Positions 51,900 to 60,625 of a stretch of DNA of 64,000 nt are shown piece by piece. The notes below the pieces were generated by a model. That model was not told the DNA's origin. It did not search any database and saw only the letters and a list, made by a program, of their open reading frames with translations. The DNA is from Dyella marensis (GTDB taxonomy: Bacteria; Pseudomonadota; Gammaproteobacteria; Xanthomonadales; Rhodanobacteraceae), in NCBI RefSeq assembly GCF_900112865.1, contig NZ_FONH01000005.1, positions 1 to 64,000 on the forward strand. The letters run 5' to 3'. Position numbers and translations under genes: made by a program. Numbering within the stretch: position 1 is the first letter of the stretch; each line of letters opens with the position of its first letter.

Positions 51900-53849
51900 A
51901 TGAGCACCCGGCGGGCGCTGGCCTGCGTGGCCGTGCTCGGCCTGATGCTGTACGCCGCGCTGGCGCAGGCGGCCGCGATACCGTTCAAGAAAAGCACCAC
52001 TGAGATCCAGACCGACAAGACGCTGCGCGAGATCCTGCCGGACTTCTTCCACGACCAGGGCCTGGAAGTGGTGCTGAGCCCGCAGGTCGCCGCGCGCAAC
52101 GGCACCATCAACGGCGCCTTCAAGGGGACTTATGCCCAGGTGTGGCGCCGCATCGCCGACACCAACGGCCTGCTGGCGTACTGGGACGGCTCGGCCGTCT
52201 ACGTCTATCTCGATGCGGAGCGCGTCACCGACTACACCAGCGTGCCGCTGCCGCTGGAGCCGCAGTTCGTCTCGGCCATGGGCAGCGTGAACTGGGCCGA
52301 CGCCGCTACCGGCAACGTGTGGAAGATGGAGCCGAGCACCGGCCTGGTCAGCATCACCGGCACCAAGCGCTTCGTCGAGCAGGTCAAGCAGATGTCGCTG
52401 ACCATCGCCGGCCTGGGCCAGCACGAGACCACGCGCTTCAAGTTCTACCCGCTGAAGTACGCCTGGGCCTCGGACACCAGCATGAACCTGGGCAACCGCC
52501 AGGTGACCGTGCCGGGCGTGGCCAGCGTGCTGCGTGCGCTGGTCAGCGACCAGGCCAGCTACGGCCAGTTCAACGGCGCCAGCGAGCGGCTGGCCTCCGC
52601 GCGCCAGCGCGGCCTGCGTGGCCAGGGCCTGGCCGGCCAGGGGCAACAGCCGCCGCCGCCGCTGGGCAACTACACGGTGCCGCCGCAGCAGGACGACGAC
52701 GGCCTCGCTCCGCCGGCAGCCCAGCTGGCGCCGACCGCGCAGCGCGGCGGCGTGGAAGCGATCGCCGGCAGCGGCGACACGCGCATCGTCGCCGACAGCT
52801 TCCGCAACGCGATCATCGTGCGCGACACGCCCGACCGCCTGCCGATGTACGACGAGCTGATCCGCCAGCTCGACGTGGCGCCGCAGATGGTGGAGATCGA
52901 AGCCACCATCATCGACGTCAACAAGACCAAGGCGCGCCAGCTCGGCATCAACTGGTTCTACCGCAACCACCGCACCACGGTGGGTTTCCTCAGCGGCAAC
53001 CAGACGACGGCCGACGCGCTCTACAACAAGGGTCTGCTGCTGGCCGCGCTGGGCCTGGGCGATACCAGCGGCCTGCCGCCGCTGTTCAACAACGGTTTCC
53101 AGATCGGCACCATCCTGGGCAATCCCGCCAAGTTCGTGGCGAACATCAATGCGCTGGAGGACGACGGCGTCGCCCACGTGGTCACCCGCCCGCAGGTAAT
53201 CACCATGAACGACGCCGAGGCGGTGATCCAGAGCAACCAGTCGGTCTACGTGCCGGTGTCCGGCGCCTACAACTCCGATCTCTACAACGTCACCGCCGGC
53301 ACCACGCTGCGCGTGACGCCGCACCTGGTGATGGAAGACGGCACGCCGCGCATCCGCATGATGGTGCAGATCGAGGACGGCAACATCACCTATTCGGCCA
53401 AGGATGCGCAGGACATCTCCTATCCGATCGTCAGCCAGAACGCGGTCAACACGCAGGCGGTGATCCAGGACGGCCAGGGCCTGCTGCTCGGCGGCCTGGT
53501 GCAGGACCAGTCGCAGAACAACGAGCACAAGATTCCGTTGCTCGGCGACATCCCGCTGCTGGGTTACCTGTTCAAGACCGTGCAGAAGCAGCGCGCGCAT
53601 ACCGAGCGCCTGTTCCTGATCACGCCGCGCCTGGTGATGCTCAACCACATCAACGGCCAGCAGACGCCCAGCTCGCCGCAGGTGAGCATGGAAAGCCAGG
53701 AGCAGCTGGACAAGCAGGAAGCCGACCGCAACGCCTGGTGGAACCACAAGAAGAGCCAGGTCACGCAGCCGGCGCCGTTGCCGGTGATCGTGCAGCAACC
53801 GCCGCAGGCGGCACCGGCTCCCACGCCCCAGAAGCGTCCCCCGGAGTAA
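51900..53849 (+). CDS. sctC: T3SS outer-membrane secretin SctC
   Basis: 649 residues from ATG 51900 (MSTRRALACVAVLGLMLYAA), chosen for AGGAAG 6 nt upstream and the signal peptide ending AQAAA. N0 domain (IQTDKTLREILPDFFHDQGL), N1/N3 domains with a Gln/Pro-rich insertion (about 225-270), then the secretin core with GGLVQDQSQNNEHKIPLLGD followed by IPLLGYLFK. The C-terminal tail is Pro/Gln-rich and may bind a pilotin. It forms the outer ring. Confidence 0.95.
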   Translation: MSTRRALACVAVLGLMLYAALAQAAAIPFKKSTTEIQTDKTLREILPDFFHDQGLEVVLSPQVAARNGTINGAFKGTYAQVWRRIADTNGLLAYWDGSAVYVYLDAERVTDYTSVPLPLEPQFVSAMGSVNWADAATGNVWKMEPSTGLVSITGTKRFVEQVKQMSLTIAGLGQHETTRFKFYPLKYAWASDTSMNLGNRQVTVPGVASVLRALVSDQASYGQFNGASERLASARQRGLRGQGLAGQGQQPPPPLGNYTVPPQQDDDGLAPPAAQLAPTAQRGGVEAIAGSGDTRIVADSFRNAIIVRDTPDRLPMYDELIRQLDVAPQMVEIEATIIDVNKTKARQLGINWFYRNHRTTVGFLSGNQTTADALYNKGLLLAALGLGDTSGLPPLFNNGFQIGTILGNPAKFVANINALEDDGVAHVVTRPQVITMNDAEAVIQSNQSVYVPVSGAYNSDLYNVTAGTTLRVTPHLVMEDGTPRIRMMVQIEDGNITYSAKDAQDISYPIVSQNAVNTQAVIQDGQGLLLGGLVQDQSQNNEHKIPLLGDIPLLGYLFKTVQKQRAHTERLFLITPRLVMLNHINGQQTPSSPQVSMESQEQLDKQEADRNAWWNHKKSQVTQPAPLPVIVQQPPQAAPAPTPQKRPPE

Positions 53850-53853
53850 TGCC

Positions 53854-55173
53854 ATGAGCGCCCTGCCCGCCACCCGCCAACGCCCCAGCCAGCCGCCCAA
53901 GGTGCAGCTGGCCTTGCGTGTGTTCAGCGGGCTGCATGCGGGTGCGGAGATGCGCCTGCCGCCGCGGGGCATCCTGATGATCGGGCAGGCCGACGACTGC
54001 GATCTGATCCTCAACGACGCCGGCATCGCCAATCACCATTGCGTGCTGACCGTGGTCGGCGACCAGGTGCTGCTGCGCGCGATGGACGGCGAAGTGGAAA
54101 CCCACGACGGCCGCATCGCGATCGGCGAGAACGTCAGCCTGGAGCACTTCGCCCTGGTGCGCCTGGGTGAGGTGCAGTTCGCGGTCGGCCCGCATTGGAG
54201 CGAGCGCTGGCAAAGCCTGGGCGACGTCGGCGACGACACGCTGCCCGCGCTCACCGACCGCCAGCTGGCCGGCCGCCGCCGCGGCGTGCTGGCGCTGGCC
54301 GGCCTGCTGCTGGCGGTAGCGGCGCTGGTGCTGGCCGGCAGCTGGAAGGTCACCCATCCGGCGGTGGCGGTGCGTGCGACGAGCATGTCCGACCAGCTCG
54401 AGCGCGCGCGCGCGATCCTCAACGGATTGTCGCTGCGCCACGTCAGCGCCCTCGCCGGCGAAGGCGGTCACGTGGTGCTGCGCGGGCTGGTGGGCAATGC
54501 AGCGCAGCTGCCGCAGCTCAAGCGCAAGCTGTCCGACGCGGGGCTGACCACCGAGCTGACCGTGCGCGACTGGCCCAGCGTGGCCAAGCAGGTCACCGAC
54601 ATCTTCGCCATGCACGGTTACACCGTGCAGACCCAGCTGCTCGACCAGGGTGGCATCGAAGTCGTCGGCCACTTCGGCGACATCGCCAAGGCGGAGAAGG
54701 TCAAGAAGGACGTGCTCGGCTCGACCGACATGCAGGATCTCAATGCCGATGCCCTCGGCCTGGCCCTGGCGCTGAAGAACTACGACGAACACGCGCCGGA
54801 ACCGGTCAAGCCCGATCCGGGCAAGCGCATCCGCCACATCGTGGGCGGGCGCGAGCCGTACCTCGTGACGCGCGACGAGTCGCGCTACTACGTGGGCAAC
54901 AAGCTGCCGCAGGGCGGCGTGTTCCTTGCCGTCAGCGCGGAGGGAAGCATCCTCCTGCGCATGCCGGACAACCGCTACATGCAATTGGACAAGGCCGACG
55001 ACTACCAGACCCCGCAGCCGCTCGACGAAGCGGCGGCGACGGTACTGCTGCCGCCGGCCGTGCCGGAATCCGCGGCCTCCGCCGCGGCTCCGGCACCGGA
55101 GACGCCCGTCGTCCCGGCCAGGCAGGTCGTCGCCATCGGGGCGAAGACCCAGCAGGCCGCCGGCGGACATTGA
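53854..55173 (+). CDS. sctD: T3SS inner-membrane ring protein SctD
   Basis: 439 residues. N-terminal cytoplasmic FHA domain (about 20-115: ILMIGQADDCDLILNDAGIA, VLLRAMDGEVETHDGRIAIG), one membrane helix (GVLALAGLLLAVAALVLAGS, about 147-166) and periplasmic ring-building repeats (about 180-300). The last 60 residues are Ala/Pro-rich. The layout is that of YscD/SctD and it forms the outer of the two inner-membrane rings with SctJ. 4 bp after the sctC stop. Confidence 0.92.
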   Translation: MSALPATRQRPSQPPKVQLALRVFSGLHAGAEMRLPPRGILMIGQADDCDLILNDAGIANHHCVLTVVGDQVLLRAMDGEVETHDGRIAIGENVSLEHFALVRLGEVQFAVGPHWSERWQSLGDVGDDTLPALTDRQLAGRRRGVLALAGLLLAVAALVLAGSWKVTHPAVAVRATSMSDQLERARAILNGLSLRHVSALAGEGGHVVLRGLVGNAAQLPQLKRKLSDAGLTTELTVRDWPSVAKQVTDIFAMHGYTVQTQLLDQGGIEVVGHFGDIAKAEKVKKDVLGSTDMQDLNADALGLALALKNYDEHAPEPVKPDPGKRIRHIVGGREPYLVTRDESRYYVGNKLPQGGVFLAVSAEGSILLRMPDNRYMQLDKADDYQTPQPLDEAAATVLLPPAVPESAASAAAPAPETPVVPARQVVAIGAKTQQAAGGH

Positions 55174-55203
55174 GGCGAGCAGTGTCACCACCAGGAGACG
55201 AAC

Positions 55204-55542
55204 ATGAGCAGCAATAACCCCATCAACGGCAGCGGCACCCAGTTCCCCACCATCAACAACACCATCGCCGGCGGTTCGGCCGCCGCGGGCCGTTCGGCCA
55301 GCGACGAGCAGTCCAAAAGCTGGTTCGAAGCCATGGCCAAGGCCTGGGGCAATGCGCTGGACCACCAGGCGTCGAAGGTCACCGATCTCTCCGCCCAGGT
55401 GAGCGAGAACGGTTCGGACCAGCCTTCGGTGATGACCCAGCTGACCGCGGAGAGCCTGAAGATGCAGTTCCTCTCCACCAATGCCGCCACCTCGAACAAC
55501 GCGGTCGGCCAGGCGCTGGAAACCCTCGGCCGCAAGCAGTAA
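55204..55542 (+). CDS. Needle/filament-like T3SS protein (SctF position)
   Basis: 112 residues from ATG 55204 (MSSNNPINGSGTQFPTINNT), strong AGGAGA upstream. Flexible Ser/Gly/Asn N-terminus, then a helical hairpin: SWFEAMAKAWGNALDHQASK, VTDLSAQVSENGSDQPSVMT, then QLTAESLKMQFLSTNAATSN, ALETLGRKQ. Its place between sctD and sctI is that of the needle gene sctF, but it is longer than the usual about 80 residues. The hairpin is clearly homologous to the C-terminus of the 226-aa protein at 40136. Needle subunit is the favoured reading; filament protein is the alternative. Confidence 0.65.
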   Translation: MSSNNPINGSGTQFPTINNTIAGGSAAAGRSASDEQSKSWFEAMAKAWGNALDHQASKVTDLSAQVSENGSDQPSVMTQLTAESLKMQFLSTNAATSNNAVGQALETLGRKQ

Positions 55543-55569
55543 TCGCACCTGGTGCCAGGAGGCATGACC

Positions 55570-55974
55570 ATGAACGTGGATCCCACCCAGCTGGTCAACG
55601 TCGGCCAGTTCGCGCCGACGGAACCGAAGGTGGCTACGCCGGCGCACGCCGACGACGTGGCCAAGTTCCGCCAGTCCTTCGCCGACGCCGCGCCCGCCAA
55701 TGCGGTGCAGGCCGGGCAGGTGACGCCGGTGCCGCACGAGATGTCGCCGGAGTTCAAGGCGGTGCTCAACCAGTTCGACTCGCTCAATGGCCGCGCCAAT
55801 GAGCTGGGGCGTTTGTCGGAAGCGATGAAGGCGAACGGGCGCGATCTCTCGCCCAGCCAGGTGATCGACATGACCCTGAAGTGCCACGAGCTGGTGTTCC
55901 AGGCGGAGCTGACCAGCAATGTCGCCAACCGCAGTTCGGAAGGCGTGCAGCAATTGTTCCGCCAGCAGTCCTGA
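55570..55974 (+). CDS. sctI: T3SS inner rod protein SctI (HrpB2/YscI-like)
   Basis: 134 residues from ATG 55570 (MNVDPTQLVNVGQFAPTEPK); AGGAGG 7 nt upstream favours this over ATG 55564. The C-terminal signature SPSQVIDMTLKCHELVFQAE then LTSNVANRSSEGVQQLFRQQ is typical of inner rod/HrpB2 proteins (helix ending in LF-x-Q). The rod connects the export gate to the needle and is itself secreted early. Immediately upstream of sctJ. Confidence 0.85.
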   Translation: MNVDPTQLVNVGQFAPTEPKVATPAHADDVAKFRQSFADAAPANAVQAGQVTPVPHEMSPEFKAVLNQFDSLNGRANELGRLSEAMKANGRDLSPSQVIDMTLKCHELVFQAELTSNVANRSSEGVQQLFRQQS

Positions 55975-55986
55975 GGTGTTACGGCG

Positions 55987-56772
55987 ATGACCAAGCGTTT
56001 CGCAACCCTTGTCCTGCGGCTGGCGGCCCTGGCCTGCGTGCTGGGGCTGCTCGCCGGCTGCAGCCGCGACGTGCTGTACGCCAAGCTGGACGAGCAGCAG
56101 GCCAACGAAGTGGTGGCGGCGCTGATCAACGCCGGCCTGGATGCGCAGAAGGAACCGGGCGAGCGCGGCGAGGGCTGGCGGGTGATGCTCGATCGCCGCG
56201 ACATGCCCGCCGCGGTGGCGGTGCTGCGCGACGCCGGCCTGCCGCACCAGGGCATCGCCAACATCGCGCAGATCTACAAGAAGGACGGTTTCGTGTCCTC
56301 GCCGCTGGAGGACAAGCAGCGCTTCGTCTACGCGCGCGAGCAGCAGCTGGGCAATACGCTGCGGCAGTTCGACGGCGTGGTGGATGCGTACGTGTACCTG
56401 TCCATTCCGGAGAAGAGTCCGATCGAGGACAAGCCGGTGAGCGGCTCGGCCTCGGTGGTGATCATCGCCCGGCCCAATGCCGGCATCGAGAGCCGCGCGC
56501 CGGACATCAAGGCCGCGGTGATGACCGGTACCGAGGGACTGACCGATCCCAGCCGCGTCACCGTGCAGTTCTTCCAGCGCACGCCCAGCGAGATACCGGT
56601 GCAGCCGGCGCGCTCGGGCGTGATGCGCGGCGACGTTGCCTCGCTGCTGCTGGTCGGCCTGGCCGCGCTGGCGGTGCTGCTGGCCGGCCTGCTGCTATGG
56701 CGCAATCGCGGCGCGCTGATGGGCCACCCGTCGCGCGGAGTGATGCGGCGCGAGGCTCCGGGTGAGCGCTGA
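55987..56772 (+). CDS. sctJ: T3SS inner-ring lipoprotein SctJ
   Basis: 261 residues. Lipoprotein signal with lipobox LLAGC (Cys about 25) followed by SRDVLYAKLDEQQANEVVAA, the YscJ/PrgK hallmark. Two ring-building domains (ALINAGLDAQKEPGERGEGW; SASVVIIARPNAGIESRAPD) and a C-terminal membrane helix (ASLLLVGLAALAVLLAGLLL, about 219-239). Forms the inner ring with SctD. Overlaps sctK by 11 bp. Confidence 0.96.
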   Translation: MTKRFATLVLRLAALACVLGLLAGCSRDVLYAKLDEQQANEVVAALINAGLDAQKEPGERGEGWRVMLDRRDMPAAVAVLRDAGLPHQGIANIAQIYKKDGFVSSPLEDKQRFVYAREQQLGNTLRQFDGVVDAYVYLSIPEKSPIEDKPVSGSASVVIIARPNAGIESRAPDIKAAVMTGTEGLTDPSRVTVQFFQRTPSEIPVQPARSGVMRGDVASLLLVGLAALAVLLAGLLLWRNRGALMGHPSRGVMRREAPGER

Positions 56773-57445
56773 GCGCGCCATTCGCCGCTTCCAGGCGCGG
56801 ACCGTGCTGGACGGTTTGCATCCGGCGCGCTGCCTGGCGTTGCCGGCGCCGCTGCTGGAGCGGGCGCGTGGCTCCGCGCTGGGTCGCCGGCAGCTGGCGC
56901 GCGCCGCGCTGCGCGCGCAGCCGCGCGTGTTCGCGCCCGACCAGGAGCGCTGGGCGGCATGGGCGGACGAGGAACCCTGGCTGCTCTGGCCGCAGGCCGA
57001 GCTGGATGCATTCACGCGCGAACTCGGCGCCATCGCGCTGGGTCCCGTGGTGCGCGTGACGGTGGAACGCGCTGACGTGCTGTTCCTGCGCGAGGCGCTG
57101 GGCCTGGAGCACTGGCGGCGCGCGCAGTCCGCCGATGCCTGGCGCGGTCCCGCGCCCGAGGCGGTGCGCAACATGGGCCGCGCGCTGGTCCAGCGCTGCG
57201 AGCGCGACGCCGCCGCCTTGCGCGAGGCCGTGTACGAGCGCGGCAAGATCGAATTCCTAGGTCATGCCGGCCGCCGCGACCCGCGGCTGGCCGAACGCCT
57301 GGCCCTGGCCTACGCCAGCGCGCCGGCCTTGCCTTGCGCGAAGGAAGCCTGGCTGCCGGCCGCCACGGTGCCGGCGCTGCTCGCCGCCTTGCTGGCGCCG
57401 CCGCCCGATGTCGAAGCGCCCGCCGAACAGAGCCACGCCGAATGA
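56762..57445 (+). CDS. sctK: T3SS sorting platform protein SctK
   Basis: 227 residues from GTG 56762 (MSAERAIRRFQARTVLDGLH). The N-terminal FQ-RTVLDGLHPARCLALP resembles the D-hHP motif of YscK/OrgA-type proteins; the rest is helical, Ala/Arg-rich. SctK links the SctQ pods to the SctD cytoplasmic domain. Identification rests on position between sctJ and sctL as well as on the weak motif. Stop overlaps the sctL start (ATGA). Confidence 0.78.
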   Translation: MSAERAIRRFQARTVLDGLHPARCLALPAPLLERARGSALGRRQLARAALRAQPRVFAPDQERWAAWADEEPWLLWPQAELDAFTRELGAIALGPVVRVTVERADVLFLREALGLEHWRRAQSADAWRGPAPEAVRNMGRALVQRCERDAAALREAVYERGKIEFLGHAGRRDPRLAERLALAYASAPALPCAKEAWLPAATVPALLAALLAPPPDVEAPAEQSHAE

Positions 57446-58068
57446 ACGCCCAGGCCATGTTCGTCGACCGCGACCGCTTCCAGCTGCTGCTGGACGGCGG
57501 CGTGATTCCCGCAGCGGCCTGGACGCCGCTGCAGGAGGCGCAGCGCATCCTGGACGAGGCCAATGCGATCCTGCGCCAGGCGCAGGAAGAGGTGGAGCAG
57601 ATTCGCGCGCAGGCCAAGTTCGAAGGCCTGGTGGAAGGCCGCGAGCGCGGCCTGCGCGATTGCGCGCGTGCGCTGGAGGCGCTGGTGGTGGCGCGCGCCG
57701 CCGCCACGGTGGAACTGCGCCGGCGCTCCAGCGAGATCGCTATCGCCGTGGTGCGGCATATCGCGCCGGCGATCGGCGCCGAGCGCCTGGTCGCCTCGCT
57801 GGTGGCCGAAGCGATGCAGAAGCTGGTGTTCGAGCCGCACCTGTTGGTGCGCGTGCACCCGGACGTGGCCGAGCAGGCGCGCGCCGAAGTGGCCGCGCTG
57901 GGCGCGGCGGCGGCGCCGGATACCGAGATCATCGGCGACCCGGAACTGGACCGCTTCGACTGCATCATCGAATCGGCCGGCGGCATGGTGCGCGCCGGCT
58001 TCAACGAACAGCTCGAGCAGGCGCGGGTGATCCTGGCCGCCGCCGAGCAGAACGGAGCGGCGCCATGA
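57442..58068 (+). CDS. sctL: T3SS ATPase stator SctL (HrpB5/YscL family)
   Basis: 208 residues from ATG 57442 (MNAQAMFVDRDRFQLLLDGG). A long helix/coiled coil (AQRILDEANAILRQAQEEVE, about 38-75) and the FliH/V-ATPase E-like C-terminal domain (LLVRVHPDVAEQARAEVAAL, IIGDPELDRFDCIIESAGGM). It binds SctN and restrains the ATPase. ATGA overlaps with both neighbours show tight coupling. Confidence 0.92.
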   Translation: MNAQAMFVDRDRFQLLLDGGVIPAAAWTPLQEAQRILDEANAILRQAQEEVEQIRAQAKFEGLVEGRERGLRDCARALEALVVARAAATVELRRRSSEIAIAVVRHIAPAIGAERLVASLVAEAMQKLVFEPHLLVRVHPDVAEQARAEVAALGAAAAPDTEIIGDPELDRFDCIIESAGGMVRAGFNEQLEQARVILAAAEQNGAAP

Positions 58069-59414
58069 GCGTGTCGCCGTCCGACGCCGCGCCCGAGGTC
58101 ATGGCCGTGCCGGCCGACGACCCGCTGCTGCGCGCGCTGAGCCGGCGCGACACGCTGCAGCGCGTCGGCCGCGTGGCCGAGGCCTACGGCACCCTGGTGC
58201 GCGCCACCGGCGTGCGCGCGGCGATCGGCGAGCTGTGCCTGCTGGAACAACCCGACAACGATTTCAGCCTGCCGGCGGAAGTGGTGGGCGTTTCGCAGCA
58301 CCAGACGCTGCTGACCCCGCTCGGCCCGCTCGAAGGCATTTCCACCGCCACCACGGTGACCGCGACCGGCAAGCAGGCCACCGCGCCGGCCGGCATGAGC
58401 CTGCTCGGCCGGGTGATCGACGCGCATGGCGATCCGCTGGACGGCCTGGGTCCGCTGGAGCAGGTGGAGCGCGTGCCGCTGTATGCGCCGTCGCCCAATC
58501 CGCTCAGCCGCCAGGTGATCGACCAGGCCATGCCCACCGGCGTGCGCGCGATCGACGCCGCGCTCACCATCGGCCGCGGCCAGCGCACCGGCATCTTCGC
58601 CGTCGCCGGCGGCGGCAAGAGCACCCTGCTCGGCATGCTGGCGCGCAATGCGCAGGCCGATGTCAACGTGATCGTGCTGGTGGGCGAGCGCGGCCGCGAG
58701 GTGGGCGAATTCCTGCACGACAGCCTGGGCGAAGAAGGCCTCAAGCGCAGCGTCGTGGTGGTCGCCACCTCCGACCGGCCGGCGCTGGAGCGCAGCCGCG
58801 TGGCCTGGCTGGGCACGGCGATCGCCGAATACTTCCGCGATCGCGGCATGAACGTGCTGCTGATGATGGACTCGATCACCCGCTTCGCCCGCGCGCTGCG
58901 CGACGTCGGCCTGGCGATGGGCGAGCCGCCGTCGCGGCGCGGCTTCACGCCGTCGGTGTTCTCCGCGCTGCCGCGCCTGTTCGAGCGCGCCGGCACCAAT
59001 GACAAGGGCGCGATCACCGCGTTCTACACCGTGCTGATGGAAGACGAGGACGGCAGCGATCCGATCGCCGAGGAAGTGCGCTCGATCCTGGATGGCCATA
59101 TCTACCTGTCGCGCCGCCTGGCGCAGGCGGGGCATTACCCGGCCATCGACGTGCTGGCCAGCGCCAGCCGCCTGATGCCGCGCGTGACCGGCAGCGCGCA
59201 CCAGCGTGCCGCCTCGCTGTTGCGCCGCTACGTGGCCAAGTACCGCGACATCGAAATGCTGTTGCAGCTGGGCGAGTACAAACCCGGCGGTGACGCCGAC
59301 GCCGACACGGCGATCGCGCGCATCGACGCCATCAACCAACTGTTGCGCCAGGGCACGCATGAGGCGGCCGATTTCGCCGGCACGCGCGCGCGCCTGACGG
59401 GAGTGTGCACATGA
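58065..59414 (+). CDS. sctN: T3SS ATPase SctN
   Basis: 449 residues from ATG 58065. F1-beta-like ATPase: Walker A IFAVAGGGKSTLLGM (about 177-191), the region VIVLVGERGREVGEFL, Walker B NVLLMMDSITRFARALRDVG (about 262-280) and the Arg finger in SASRLMPRV. The P-loop lacks its first Gly (VAGGGKST), a variation also met in other SctN proteins, so it need not mean inactivity. It unfolds substrates and detaches chaperones. Between sctL and sctO. Confidence 0.97.
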   Translation: MSVSPSDAAPEVMAVPADDPLLRALSRRDTLQRVGRVAEAYGTLVRATGVRAAIGELCLLEQPDNDFSLPAEVVGVSQHQTLLTPLGPLEGISTATTVTATGKQATAPAGMSLLGRVIDAHGDPLDGLGPLEQVERVPLYAPSPNPLSRQVIDQAMPTGVRAIDAALTIGRGQRTGIFAVAGGGKSTLLGMLARNAQADVNVIVLVGERGREVGEFLHDSLGEEGLKRSVVVVATSDRPALERSRVAWLGTAIAEYFRDRGMNVLLMMDSITRFARALRDVGLAMGEPPSRRGFTPSVFSALPRLFERAGTNDKGAITAFYTVLMEDEDGSDPIAEEVRSILDGHIYLSRRLAQAGHYPAIDVLASASRLMPRVTGSAHQRAASLLRRYVAKYRDIEMLLQLGEYKPGGDADADTAIARIDAINQLLRQGTHEAADFAGTRARLTGVCT

Positions 59415-59899
59415 GCGCGAGCAAATTCCCCCTGGAACCGCTGCGCACCGTGCGCGGCATCCGCCTGCATGCGCTGGAGACGGAGCTCAAGCAGTGCCGC
59501 GAGCGCCAGCACATCGCCGACGAAGAGCGCATGGCCGCGGACGAGCGCCTGCAGCAGGCCAGCTTCGCGCGGCAGGATTTCGCCGACCGCAGCTGGGCCG
59601 GCATGTTCGCCGACGGTGCGCCCACCGCGCTGGCGATCGATCGCTACGAACGGCATCTGCAACTGCTCGATCACCAGATCGCGCTGTGCCGCGCTGAGCT
59701 GGAGGAGCGCGAGATCGCCTGCGCGCAGGCGCAGGCCGCGCTGGACCGCGCTGCCGCCGCATGGCGCCAGGCACGCGGCAAGCTCGATGCCGTCGACGAG
59801 ATGAAACAGGGCTGGCTGCGCGAGATGCGCGGCCGCATCGAATGGAGCGAGGAACAGAGCCTGGAAGAACTGTTCCTGCAGCGCGCACCGACGCACTGA
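59411..59899 (+). CDS. sctO: T3SS ATPase stalk protein SctO
   Basis: 162 residues from ATG 59411, overlapping the sctN stop (ATGA). Almost entirely a two-helix coiled coil: FPLEPLRTVRGIRLHALETE, LKQCRERQHIADEERMAADE and LLDHQIALCRAELEEREIAC, RMRGRIEWSEEQ-type end. This is the shape of SctO/FliJ, the central stalk contacting SctN and SctV. Confidence 0.88.
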   Translation: MSASKFPLEPLRTVRGIRLHALETELKQCRERQHIADEERMAADERLQQASFARQDFADRSWAGMFADGAPTALAIDRYERHLQLLDHQIALCRAELEEREIACAQAQAALDRAAAAWRQARGKLDAVDEMKQGWLREMRGRIEWSEEQSLEELFLQRAPTH

Positions 59900-59906
59900 G
59901 GTCCTT

Positions 59907-60617
59907 ATGCGCAACGATGCCACCACGACCACGCGCACCACGCCGCCAGCGCCGCATACGCATATCCAGCGCGCCAAGGACGAAGCGCCGCGCGGCCGCG
60001 AAGAGATCCAGCGCTTCCGCAAGCTGATGGACGGCAAGGGCCAGGACGCACAGGACAGCGGTGAGACCGCCACCGGTCCGCAGGGGCTGGCTGCCAGCGA
60101 GCAGGAGAAGGCGCTGCGCGACCTGCTGCAACGCCAGCTCGACGCCTCGGCCGGCAAGGCCACGGCGCTGCCGCCGCGTGACGGCGAGCGCGACAGCGAT
60201 ACCTCGTCCGACAGCGGCGGCCAGCAGGATGGACAGGCGCTGGCCACGGCCGGCGCGCAGGCCTGGCAGCAGGCGCAGCAGATCGTGATGCAAGGCGCGC
60301 AGCAGGCCGCGCCAGTAGCGCAGAGCGCGCTCGCGCCGGCGCTGGCCGAACTGATCGAGCGCCATGTGAAGCAGCTGCTGGTGCCCGAATCGCGCAGCTC
60401 CGCGCAGTCGCGCGAAATCATGATCACGCTGAAGGATGGCGTGCTGCCCGGCACCGAGCTGTGGCTGAGCCGCACCGACAAGGGTTGGAAGCTGCGTGCC
60501 GATACGCGTTCGCCGGATGCCTACCGCCAGTTGCTCGAAGGTGCGCCGCAGCTGATCGAGCGTTTTGCCAACCGGCACCTGGGCGAACTCGAGATCGATC
60601 CTGAATTGCTCGGCTGA
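59907..60617 (+). CDS. sctP: T3SS needle-length regulator SctP (HrpP/YscP-like)
   Basis: 236 residues. Disordered, charged N-terminal half (TTTRTTPPAPHTHIQRAKDE, DTSSDSGGQQDGQALATAGA) and a folded C-terminal domain (EIMITLKDGVLPGTELWLSR, GWKLRADTRSPDAYRQLLEG, LIERFANRHLGELEIDPELL), which resembles the T3S4 substrate-switch domain of SctP/HrpP/FliK. It measures needle length and signals SctU. 8 bp after sctO. Confidence 0.85.
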   Translation: MRNDATTTTRTTPPAPHTHIQRAKDEAPRGREEIQRFRKLMDGKGQDAQDSGETATGPQGLAASEQEKALRDLLQRQLDASAGKATALPPRDGERDSDTSSDSGGQQDGQALATAGAQAWQQAQQIVMQGAQQAAPVAQSALAPALAELIERHVKQLLVPESRSSAQSREIMITLKDGVLPGTELWLSRTDKGWKLRADTRSPDAYRQLLEGAPQLIERFANRHLGELEIDPELLG

Positions 60618-60625
60618 GGTGACGG

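Noticed and set aside
49680-54032. 1450-codon open frame on the minus strand opposite sctV-sctC
   Set aside because: Antisense shadow of GC-rich coding sequence: composition is His/Arg/Gln/Ala-rich without any domain, while the plus strand encodes well-recognised SctV and SctC.
58595-58625. Degenerate Walker A of SctN as evidence of an inactive ATPase
   Set aside because: The first Gly is replaced (VAGGGKST), but comparable changes occur in working T3SS ATPases and the remaining catalytic motifs are intact.
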